From Tetrapyrgos nigripes (Eukaryota; Basidiomycota; Agaricomycetes; Agaricales; Campanellaceae), in assembly GCA_013368315.1 (NCBI GenBank), contig JAACJM010000141.1, forward strand, positions 62,001 through 126,000: a stretch of 64,000 nucleotides of DNA, given 5' to 3'. The notes below the pieces were generated by a model. The model saw only the letters and a program-made list of their open reading frames with translations. It was not told the origin of the DNA and did not search any database. Below are positions 9,727 through 19,455 of the stretch, one piece after another (positions within the stretch are counted from its first letter, which is position 1; every line of letters starts with the position of its first letter). The position numbers were made by a program, and so were the translations under genes.

Positions 9727-11552
9727 ATGCAGTTGAGAAGCCAAACCAGCACTCCAAAACCAAAACCAAAGCCAAAACCAAAACCAAAACCAAAAAAGAA
9801 ATCTACAACAGTTCCAACCACTTACAAAAACAAGGACTCTGCACCTCCCTCCCTAGGAATCCTTACTACACAAATTCGAAATTTAACCTACACAGATCAC
9901 ACATTTTACCATTATGATCATTCCAGCCAAACTGTTCGGAAATGGTATTAGTATGTCCTTCTTCAATTGCCCATTTGACATCACTTTGACTTTTGCACAG
10001 CCCACATCGGACCATTTCCAGAAGTTCAGAGCCTGTCCCAGTCCCTTTGAACGAGCTCCAGCAATTTAAGGCTCAACATCACTTTAAATATCCCAGTTGT
10101 GCCTGTGCATCTGAGCGCAAATCAAAGGGATCATATACAGAAGCAGGACTGAAATTTGGTCAAACTGGAGGTAACATGGAGGAAAAATGGTACTTTCATT
10201 GCCGCCTTTTCCGCTGTGGCTTTTGGCGTAAGTGTTTTCATTTCGCTTACTGTTCTTACTGACCTTGATATTATCGGTCTTTTCTGACCAGTTGTAGACA
10301 TAGCAACCAGGCTCAGAGAATGGAACGTTGAAACGTGTTCTTATGAACGTAAGTTGTTTCCTTACTGCTTTTATTTTTATCTTTTTTCAAACATATAAAT
10401 ACAGCCAGACAGTCGAGGGGAGCAGAAATTGGCATGGGTTCATCCCCGCTCACCTCTTCCACTGTCTCAGACCCTGGTCCTCCTGGTCCCCCCCCAGGCG
10501 CTTCACTGGCTCCTGGACCTTCTAAAGCAGAATCAAGTCTTCCTCCTTCTATTCCTTCCATCTCTCACCGTTGCACTTCTCTTGACATTGACTATGATGT
10601 GGCACTCCTGTATCCTGAGACTGAGGTCGCCTCTCCTCATCAGGCCTCTCTTCCTCTTGAGACCACCCCTCCTCTTCCCCCACCCAGTCAACCCAGAAGG
10701 ATGCAGGCAACATCTTCTCCTCCACCCCCACCTTCTGAGGAAACAAGCTTCCGAAATATGTACTCTTCACGAATGCAGGATTTCTACACAGGTAAGTGGA
10801 AAGATTTTTCATTTATTTTCACTGAATTGAAGATGTGGAGTAGGCCTTGCCTCCCAGATTGAAAGTGCTTATCAACAATCGCAAGAACAGCAAGAGTTTT
10901 TTTCCAGATCAAGTCCTTCTAGATCTTCTTCTTTCGTCCAGGTGAGTAAATCATTCTGCCAGAAATCTTACCTCTGTCTCTAATTTATCTCTCAAAGAGA
11001 CTTCAGGGACTTTCACGTATTGAAGAGGAGGAGAATGAGAGTGGAGAAGGGAGTGGAGAAGTGGGCGACTCAAGCCAAGGCACAGGCGACTCAATCCAAG
11101 AAGTTCAAGAAGTTGGGAATCTTCTCGGTTTGGACTATCACAATGTGGCTGTCAGTCGTGGTGGTGGACATGCACCTCATTCTATGCTTCGACCTTCAGT
11201 TATTTTAACCAAACGCCCCCACTCCCCCCACTCCCCATTGGATGAACCACGCCCTTCTAAGAAGTTGAGCAAAAAGGGTAAAGGTGTGTATAGTATCCTT
11301 AATTTGGTTATCGAGTCTTACTGATGTGTTTCTTTTCTAGAAAAGGATATTGGACATTCTAGGGCTAGGGTTCAAGCAAGAGAAGACCATGCTCTAAATC
11401 TTTACAGACGCCTCCAGGGTGGTGGAGGTCTCAGCACAAAGCAGTTGTCTGGAGTTGTTCAACGCTGTGTTAGGTGTGAACAGTCCTTCCTCTACTGTCA
11501 TTTCCTTGAACATACCCAGAATTGCGATCCTGTGGATCTTACTTCTGATTGA
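9727..11552 (+). CDS. 7-exon protein with GRF-like zinc-finger region, function unknown
   Basis: Hand-built exons are 9727-9950, 10001-10227, 10292-10348, 10405-10791, 10844-10941, 10998-11283 and 11341-11552. Every intron is 50-66 bases and GT-AG, and the frame stays open for 496 residues to TGA at 11550. The N-terminus has a KPKPKP repeat. Exons 2-3 encode a Cys/His-rich block, CAC then WYFHCRLFRCGFW, which resembles GRF-type zinc fingers that bind single-stranded DNA or RNA. The middle is Ser/Pro-rich and disordered. The last exon ends in a second Cys/His cluster, CVRCEQSFLYCHFLEHTQNC. Seven consistent splice junctions make this a real gene. I do not recognise the full protein. A transposon-derived DNA-binding factor is possible given the neighbourhood. 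Confidence 0.75.
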
Positions 11553-12120
11553 GAGGCTCCTCTGTCACCCCATACCACATACCCTCTCCCCTACTGTCCT
11601 TATTCCATCTCCTATCCATCCTATACCCTATACCCACTCCATTACTTTACTACACTCCCTCTACAATCTTTGCATTATACGCATTATTACATTCTACACT
11701 CTGCGCTCTACACTCTACTATATATACATATATACATTCTACTACACTCTGCGCATTCTACACTCTGCGCTCTATGCTCTCTACACTCTGCGATCCTTAC
11801 CCTCTCTACACTCTGCGATCCTTACCCTCTCTACACTCTGCGATCCTTACCCTCTCTACGCTCTGTGATCATACCCATACCACTCCCTCTACACTCTCTC
11901 TACACTCTGTGATCCTTACCCTCTCTACACTCTGCGATCCTTACCCTCACTCTCTCTACACTCTGCGATCCTTACCCTCTCTACACTCTGCGATCCTTAC
12001 CCTCTCTACGCTCTGTGATCATACCCATACCACTCCCTCTACACTCTCTCTACACTCTGTGATCCTTACCCTCTCTACGCTCTGCGATCCTACCACTCTA
12101 CGCTCTCTACGCTCTAAATT
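11553..12120. repeat. Pyrimidine-rich minisatellite, 25-base unit with 150-base higher-order repeat
   Basis: After a looser CT-rich lead-in, the unit CTCTACACTCTGCGATCC plus TTACCCT (25 bases) repeats in tandem from about 11770. A variant block with TGTGATCATACCCATACC at 11865 recurs at 12015. The offset is exactly 150 bases (six units), so a six-unit block was duplicated. The reading frames over this region are repeat artefacts. Confidence 0.9.
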
Positions 12121-13112
12121 TTGGTGCTGAGCAGAATGTTTGTACATGTTGACCAAAACCCTCCACTACTGTAAATCCGAGGGCTGTTGCACTCCCAAGC
12201 AATTGGTCTGGAGTAAATGAAGATAATGACACAAAAAAGTATGTCTGTGCAAAAATATTGGTCAATAGTTTGTTTGAAAAACAAGGTTAAATCCAAAAAG
12301 TGATTTCGAGACCGAGATTGAAACGCGCCAAACGCGTTATGTAAGCAGCATTTATCCTTGTGACCTCAGGTCATGTCCTGTAAGGTCATGCCGACAACTG
12401 TTCGTTGATTGCTTTCAACGAACATTGTGGTTCGAGTCCAGTAGCGAGAGGTTGGGGTATTTATAGGGGCAGGCTGACAAAGTCTGACCTCTACTACTCC
12501 CAACTCTCTCGCTATGTGCTGCAGATCGCGGCTGGGCTGATGATGAGTCTTCCACCCTGACCATTCAGTTCCCCTATTCCTCATCGTTTTCTCTACACCT
12601 TCACTGTCATCATCATCAATTTTTTGTGTTGTGCCAAGCATCGCGGGAGGCACAGCCGGTGGCTTGGATGCAAGCTGTCGAAGTCCTCGTCAACACATCA
12701 ACGCGTCAACACCCATCCCTACATCTTCACGAACAACGCCGTTGACACCCTTGCCACTCACTTCACCTTCAACATCTCCTTCCCGATCCCGATCCCGAAC
12801 CTCATCGCTCGTCACGGTGATCGTCATGGTCATCGTCACCGTCCTCCCATCTAGGTGCATCCTGGGTACACGAGATATTGATTCTAGAGTCGGTACATAT
12901 TGGAAAAGTTATAAAAGCCTCTCTCCGAGACGAGCCTTCCCTCAGTTCTTTGTTCTAGTTAGTCCTTCTTCCTCTTCCTTCTGAGCCGCTTGCGCTAATC
13001 TATTCGTTCCAGTTTTCCAGCTCTACGTTCATCGTCTACCTAATCAGCCTTTCGTTTTTATCCTTCGTTCCATTTGTGCCTATTCTATTCCACTACAACC
13101 ATCTCATCTCAC
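12121..13112. other. No clear gene; 5' flank of the peroxidase
   Basis: There is a Ser/Pro/Thr-rich open frame at 12631-12984 but no recognisable domain or splice support, so I leave it uncalled. An isolated 11-base match to a tRNA B box at 12429-12439 has no tRNA around it. Confidence 0.5.
12910..12917 (+). promoter_or_regulatory. TATA-like box
   Basis: TATAAAAG lies about 200 bases upstream of the peroxidase-like ATG at 13113. It is a plausible core promoter element with a long CT-rich leader between the two, as is common in fungi. Confidence 0.35.
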
Positions 13113-13769
13113 ATGTTTGGCCGTATCCGACTCCTTTTGTTGTTCCTCGTTTTTGAGGGTTTCGTGACCCTAGCTGCAGGCCATTGCACGGATCACCATC
13201 AGAACTATGAGTATCAGCCTCCTAGAAAGGGGGATGCCCGCTCTCCGTGTTCGTTTTTGAATACGTGGGTCACATTCTTCTCCTCTCCTTTCTTCAACTA
13301 CTTCAACTAATATCTCTTATTTTGCAGCCTCGCGAACCACGGTTACCTTCCTCGAGATGGCAAAGGTATCGATATTCCAACGGTTTTGGATGTCTGTCAA
13401 AGTACGTTGTCTTGCTTGTTGTCATTATGGCTAGTTTGCTGAACGACGTCTAATCCTGACAGAGGGCTTCAACGTCGCACCTGATGTTCTCGGGACGTTT
13501 GGCAAATTGGGGTTGTTGACGTCGACTAATTTCACTTTCTTATCTTTGGACCAGTTGAACCTGTGAGTCTCTTCTTCTGATTCTAATCCGTCAACTTGTC
13601 TTTCTAGCAAGTACTGATCCAATTTACTAGTCACGGCTGTATCGAAACCGACGCCTCGCTCTCTCGTGCAGATGCATTCTTCAATGCGCCCGACAATGCT
13701 AATGGCAACCTCAACTTCAACGAAACAGTCTATCAAACTCTTGCCTCTTCCAACCCCGGAGTGGATTAG
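13113..13769 (+). pseudogene. Truncated heme-thiolate peroxidase (unspecific peroxygenase-like)
   Basis: Exons 13113-13264, 13328-13401, 13463-13562 and 13631-13769 join in frame to 154 residues. The start opens a signal peptide (FGRIRLLLLFLVFEGFVTLAAG). The family block follows: KGDARSPC, which holds the heme-ligand Cys, then TLANHGYLPRDGKGI. Later comes IETDASLSRAD, matching the usual E-H-D acid-base region but with Thr in place of His. Family members usually run to about 230-260 residues. Here a TAG follows NPGVD and the sequence switches at once to unrelated SR-rich coding. The missing C-terminus, the Cys-Ser in place of Cys-Pro and the lost His all suggest a dead gene. The intact family are secreted oxidants of aromatic and aliphatic compounds. 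Confidence 0.8.
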
Positions 13770-13778
13770 CTTCATGGC

Positions 13779-14366
13779 ATGAACAAGTCTGGCCGTCGTA
13801 ACCGCTCCTATTCTCGTCACCGTGGCCGCCGTTCTTATTCTCGTTCCCGTTCCTGTTCCCATTCCCGCTCCCGCTCCCATTCCCGTTCCCGTTCCCGCTC
13901 GCGCTCCTACTCTCCACGTTCTTCCAGTCGAAGAAAGAGGACCCAATACAGCTCTCCAACTCCTTTTCATTCATCTCGACGCCGTCATCGCTATTCCAGA
14001 CCCACTAGACGTTCACGATCTCCCCGGAATGTCCAACATCGTTCTCCTTCTCCTTGGCCGTCATACTCTCCTGTCATTACAACAACAGCTCCGCCACCAG
14101 ATCCAATACTAATACCAGATACACCGGCTATACAGCCCGTGTCTACACCTGATCTGCCACTTCATCAAGTGCCGCATGCTTCTACACCTCCAGTCGTAAT
14201 ATCTTCCTCTCGCGTTGGATTACACACTCTCGCTGACCTTGCTATTGGAGAATTGGACCCTGGTGATGTCATTACCGTAAGGCCTCGCCGTGACGGTGAT
14301 TTTGATGTTGAGGTATCACCGTCAAAGTCTAAGTACTATTCTCATCGGGGCACAGACGATCTGTAG
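13779..14366 (+). CDS. SR-rich hypothetical protein
   Basis: A 195-residue open frame begins 9 bases after the peroxidase stop, in the same frame. Residues 8-60 are a long Arg/Ser run of SRSRSHSRS type, as in splicing-factor SR domains. A Pro-rich middle and a short acidic C-terminus (GELDPGDVITVRPRRDGDF) follow. No enzyme domain is visible. It converges on the Harbinger-like transposase, only 70 bases away, so it may be that element's second ORF. Harbinger elements usually carry a partner protein, but I see no Myb/SANT signature, so this is a guess. A run of SR codons can also arise by simple repeat expansion. Confidence 0.45.
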   Translation: MNKSGRRNRSYSRHRGRRSYSRSRSCSHSRSRSHSRSRSRSRSYSPRSSSRRKRTQYSSPTPFHSSRRRHRYSRPTRRSRSPRNVQHRSPSPWPSYSPVITTTAPPPDPILIPDTPAIQPVSTPDLPLHQVPHASTPPVVISSSRVGLHTLADLAIGELDPGDVITVRPRRDGDFDVEVSPSKSKYYSHRGTDDL

Positions 14367-14436
14367 TACTTATCATCATTCGTAATAATTCGTACTAAAA
14401 AGATATATGTATGTATTGGTTTGACTACCAATAAAC

Positions 14437-15800
14437 CTATTCCTCAACTGGAACAACATGAAAACGTGAAACCCTGTCTCTACGGCGTATCTCTCCAAAC
14501 ATCATATCACTGAGTCCTGCCCACAATTCCTCACCCTCTGTAGAACGCCATGTCAGCACATAGACGGAACGAATCTGATTGATACCAACACAATTCGATC
14601 TGATGTTGAACAGCCGGCAGCACAACTCGAGAAGCCGCAATCGGTCTGCCGCAGAGTTGATTGGAAGGGGGACTCGAAGGCGACCAAAAGACCCTTGAAG
14701 AATGCGCATGCCCCACTCTGCAGTCTGCCGAAACGACAGTAATTGTCGATTCACCTGCATTACCAGCTGCTGCCTCGAAGGATCCGCTGGTATCCGTTCA
14801 CCTCCCTTCAATGGTGCCTTGATTTTATCACCAATAGAAATGGGCCCTCGAGGAAACGCTGTGTCTGATATCACATAGTAACCTTCTGGCACTTGCTTGC
14901 GGAGACGCTCATATATGGGCCTTGCGGTATGTGCATCATGCCAGCTTCCTGGAGCGTTGAGAACAGCGTCGATGATAGTACCTGGACTAGGTTTCAGAAT
15001 CTCAAGGAAAGGAATAGACCGACTTGCAACGTACCTTTCGGAGAGAATACCAAAATGTTACTGACCCTGTGAGATGTTTTCCAACCATTATATGTCGCAT
15101 TCTCAAACTCAGGGTCATCGGATACCTGTGCTGCCAATGAAAGCCCATCAATGCTTGCAAACGCTCCTTCGAGTAAAGAGTGCCTAGATAGAATGAGCTG
15201 CTCGTAATCCTGAAACTCCTGGATGTTTTCTGGAAGGGAGATGCGGGCCTCCCTCATGTTTCGGACAGTGGAGAGAAGGATGTCGAGCGCGAAATCAAGG
15301 TATCGTGTGAGGACTGAGGGAACGATGGCAAAGATTTGTTGTAGCTGGACTTCTAGGATGGATGAGCCCAGGTAGTGTAGAGCTAGACCTAGGGCACCAG
15401 CTGCATCCAGAGAATGACGGCCAAGGCGTGGATTACCACGAACTGAGACATCTGTTCGCGGAATTGGTGTAGTATCCCATCTATCTGCAAAATGTCCTGG
15501 ACCCTCCAAAATACACCGGAATGTGGCTACATCAAGTCCCATCGTTGTAATAAATGCGCGGTCTTCCTGTCCTTGCCATAAACAGATCCATGGGGACTCG
15601 TGTCGGGGATTGGGCATGAGCTGAGGGTGCGTTAGATAGAGCCGAGTAGGATTTCTTCGTCTAATGCGGGCAGATTCGTGTTGGTAGACACCAAGGGCAA
15701 CGGCAAGCAGAAGATAGACACGAAGTTGATATTCCTCCTCTTCAAACAACTCCTCCTGCTCCTGCTGAGCGAGCGACAAAGCATCAAACGACATGGGCAT
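14437..15800 (-). CDS. PIF/Harbinger-like (DDE_4/HARBI1) transposase
   Basis: Two exons, 15800-15035 and 14981-14437, joined over a 53-base GT-AG intron, give 436 residues with no internal stop. The catalytic domain shows ASIDGLSLAAQ (first Asp), then APGSWHDAHTARPIYERL and GYYVISDTAFPRG (second Asp), and a Glu in RLRLLELCCRLFNIRSN. These match the HARBI1/PIF nuclease order. The N-terminal third is helical and Gln/Glu-rich. A 36-base palindrome lies 29 bases upstream of the ATG. I could not find the element's terminal repeats or target duplication, so its limits are unknown. The ORF looks intact, either a young copy or a domesticated gene. Confidence 0.85.
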
Positions 15801-15828
15801 TTGACGCGCTAGTCACATGTGGGGACAG

Positions 15829-15864
15829 ATTTCTCGGGGGCACAGTCATGTGCCCCCGAGAAAT
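15829..15864. repeat. Perfect 15-base inverted repeat (hairpin/cruciform)
   Basis: ATTTCTCGGGGGCAC and its exact reverse complement are separated by AGTCAT. It sits between the Harbinger-like transposase start (15800) and gene-poor DNA. It could be collapsed element ends, a protein-binding palindrome or a hairpin in a transcript. Confidence 0.85.
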
Positions 15865-16943
15865 CTCTGCCCAGTCTTACGGGAATGCGATTACGATTAA
15901 TCCGTCAATTATTCTTATTGCAAATTCTGTGTCAATCTTTTTTTATTTGGTCGGGGCCCAATTAACCCTTACGGGAAGTCATCCAGTGCCATGAGATCCA
16001 AACGGCAGGTATAGTACATTCTACATACCCCCAGGCGTTACATTACAGTTAAGAAAGCATTTTGTCATTGCCGGAAATGGTCTGCATCCTCACCTGAGGC
16101 CCCGCCTGAGTGAAGCAAATGACGGGCTTCGGTAGGGCTTTGGTAGTCTCATCAAAGTCTCATACTTACCCAATATTAGGGCTTCGGCGCGTTCAGTCTT
16201 TCTGCCATCTTGAAAAATTGTATTTAAATTAATTGTACATATAATCTATTTTAGTGCTTTAGATCACCTTTCTATGAGGTAGAAAGTGAGCAAGATGCGA
16301 AAGAGGATTGAGGCGAGGATTTTGAGGCGCGTCAAGAGTCACGTACCATTCACGTGATTGGGGCAGAGGGGGGTCGACTGGGGAAGCTCCTTCACTCAGG
16401 CCATCTTCGAATACTCGTAACTTCAAGATATTGCTGGCCTTTGCATCATACCTCAACAGTGATTTGGATGACATTTGCGCCTGTCATCCGAAATACCGTA
16501 GAACATCTCAAAATGCATAAAGATTTGGGGCGATTTGTGGGATATGAACCGGCTGGCAATTCGCCTTTGAATCAAATCTCATAGTTGCTAGTTGCATTGT
16601 CTATAACGATGTAGAGATAACAATAGGTTGACAAGGTGGGTCAGGACAAGATTCTTTGCACACGCTGTGCCTTGGCCCCCTTGCAGTGCACTAAAAGTTG
16701 CCACAGAATCCAAACAGAATCAGTAGAATTATATAGGAGAAGCATGGACTGGGCCTGGGATGCAGCTTCCTGTGTGACTTGTCCCCCAAATCCAGTAGGT
16801 ACTAAGCCTTGCCGCCTCACTGCTTCTGCTTCTTTACTTGTTCACATGAACTCATTCCATCTCACAGCTTTAAAATAGATTGTCCAGCAAGTCATATAAG
16901 TCCCATCTGATCAGGCTTCTGTGCCTCCTTTTTTCTTCTCATC
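15865..16943. other. Gene-poor stretch
   Basis: Short reading frames only, none with a recognisable domain or splice pattern. The last 150 bases are the CT-rich leader of the next gene. Confidence 0.5.
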
Positions 16944-19384
16944 ATGGACGCAAGTTCTAGTACTACTCAAGCCCAAAGGGTATCCTTAAGGCAAGCTATA
17001 TCCAGAGTGACCCAAAAATTGGGAGTTCTTTCTTCTTCTTATATTGAGAATACATACTTATCAGACTGTAGCTTTCCAATTGTCACCAGTATTGAAGATG
17101 GAACATTGAGAATTGATATGAATTTCTTGGACTTGGCTTTAGAAAGACACCAAGATGCCATCTCTGTTGAACATCTCCCCAACTCTGATCCAGACATCCA
17201 ATTTATTCTTCAAGAATATTATAGAAAAGGAAAGTAAGTATTGTACCAAATCCTGTTTCCTTTACATTGAGGCTAAAGAATAATTCAGAGTAGCAGAAGC
17301 TACAGCAGAGTATCAAAAACGGTAAATCCTAAATGGTATCACTCATTTATTTTATATACATTTATTTCTTCATCTTCAAGGCCTCAATCTGACTCAGATG
17401 CAAGTGCTGATGATGAAAATCCAACAAAACTACAGCGAATTGATTCTCCAACTTTTGAACCATTCTTCACTCTGTACCATTCTGAACCAGACCCCGACAC
17501 TCCTTACCATTCTGAACCAGCCACTCCTTGCTATTCCAGACCACTCACTCCTTACAGTTCTGAGCCAGGAACACCATACCAGTCAGATGGTGAAGTATCA
17601 GAGGATCCAAAGAAGAGTGAAGTATCAGAGAATCCAAAGAAGGGTAGGACAGGGCGTAAGAGGGGCAAAGGGCGAGGAAGAAAGGGTAAAAAGGCTGAGA
17701 ATACCAAGGCTGAGAAGGGGAAAGAGGTAGACCCAGGAGAGAAGGGAGGTCTGAATATGCCAGTTACTCATTATCATACTAGGCAAGCAGTATCACTCCT
17801 CAGATTCTCATTTTTCTATACTCAGTTTTTCCTCTTCAAATTTTAGGTATGATGAGAAGGCTCCTGCTCACCTTCGACAAGTTAGAGATGCTTCAAATCT
17901 GACAGGGGTTGAGGGAAGGACTAGAAAACAGCAAAGGAATAAGAATCGCAAGAAAGCAATCCGTGATTCAATTGTTTTTGACAACATCACCTACTATGAA
18001 GCTGAGGGAGAGGCTTTCAATGTCAAGAATCTTCCTCTAACTACCACTGGATGGCAAGGTAGAAACACTCCAGCCAAAATCCGCCAACTACTGTCATCAA
18101 GTCTAGAGGATGGGTCACTATCTCAGTTATTGGGAGATATCCAATTGATAAATTATGTCCAGTCAGTATTCTTTCAAGCTTTTATGTCAGATTATCTCAA
18201 AGTAGGTTTTTTTCAGAGATCAAAGCACTGGAATTGTGGACACTGATGGCAGACTTATCATCTTCCGCAGTCATCTCACACCAAATATATCTAAAATTCT
18301 TCCTGAGGTTATTGAAACTGTGCAGCAGATGGTAAATTCCACCAAACATCCATTCAATGAAGGAGCTATGAAGAAGAATACCAGAGGTCTTCACTGGTTC
18401 ACTAATCATGGTATAGACAGAAACAGTAAAAAAGTAAGTGATTAATGGCTCAATTTTTTTCCTGCCTTTTCACAGGATTATAGGTGCCATCTTTCAGTGC
18501 ATTTGAAAAAAGTAATCCAAATCATTCCCAGTTTTTTGAGAAAGATGCCTGTTTCACAACTCTAACGTAAGTGATCAGAAGATTATTGGTTGCAAATATA
18601 TTTCAAACCCTTAAAAGTAACTATGCCTGCAAATTGTTGGAGAGAGCCTTTCCCCAGGTAGCCAAAAGGTATAAAGAGGCTGCCGAAAGGAACTCAAAAC
18701 TGTTTCCTGGACTCCCTCCCCCACAATATGGTCTATTTTACAACTTTTGTGTAAATGCCCCTAGAGAGGGAGTACCAAGGGTGTTCTGTACTCCTCATGT
18801 GGATTTCAAGAACATTGGTTTAGGAATTTGTATTGTTTTTGTCTATGGTAAGTGTACCTATAAGCCAATTTCTGATTTCATAACTCACAAAAATTTGATC
18901 AATATAACAGGCCATTTCAACCATAGGGAAAAATGCTGGTTGGTTTTGTGGGAGGCTGGGGTTGCTATGGAATTGCCACCAGGTGTATTCTTGCTTTATC
19001 CTTCTGCTTTGTTTCTCCACTTCAATGTGGACTTGGAAGGTGAATTATACTCAAATTACTTTGTTAACCAACTAATCTTTTTCAGACCTTCCTCTCTATG
19101 TCACTCAGTCAGGTGCCAAACCTACGCCTGCTAACACTCAGCCTTTAAACTGTTTTTGTGGCAAAGATCAAGCTACACATTCGGCTGACAAGAACTGGTT
19201 GGATGCATCAGGAAGGGGTTCTATTGTTTGGTTTTCTCAGGCAACAATGTTTTCCTCTGCAGAGCTGGGATATAACACTATCAAAGAAGCTGAAGAAGCA
19301 GGAGCTCAGACTTATTGTGACATTGATGAATGGCTGGAAAAGGATATTTACACAGAAATGAGGCAGCTTGCAGTTGAAGATTGA
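16944..19384 (+). CDS. 9-exon protein, putative 2-oxoglutarate/Fe(II) dioxygenase fold
   Basis: Exons 16944-17233, 17289-17321, 17381-17782, 17847-18161, 18217-18433, 18484-18566, 18618-18847, 18911-19039 and 19086-19384 join to 665 open residues. The intron at 17783-17846 starts with GC rather than GT. Exon 3 holds repeated YHSEP and TPYxSEP motifs and a KRGKGRGRKGKK basic patch, probably a nuclear or DNA-binding tail. The C-terminal half carries CTPHVDFKN, then GHFNHREKCWLVLWEAG and LLYPSALFLHFNVD. The HxD and the later His fit the metal triad of 2OG-Fe(II) oxygenases. HxDxxN resembles the TET/JBP group, which oxidises modified thymine or cytosine in DNA. I recognise this as a repeated agaricomycete family, but the enzymatic reading is inference. 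It ends 71 bases from the convergent transposase-like gene, and a poly-T tract separates them. Confidence 0.7.
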
Positions 19385-19455
19385 TTTCTCTTCTTTTTTT
19401 TTTTTTTTTGTAAATTGATTCTGAAAGTTTTGGGCATTAATATGGAAACTTTTAT

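Noticed and set aside
12429..12439. Exact match to the tRNA/Pol III B box (GGTTCGAGTCC)
   Set aside because: There is no A box at the right distance and no acceptor stem can be paired, so it is not a tRNA. A tRNA-derived SINE cannot be shown either.
12631..12984. Ser/Pro-rich ORF upstream of the peroxidase
   Set aside because: It is low-complexity, overlaps the TATA-like region of the next gene and has no splice support.
13779..13930. True SR-family splicing factor
   Set aside because: There is no RNA-recognition motif. The Arg/Ser run alone fits low-complexity expansion.
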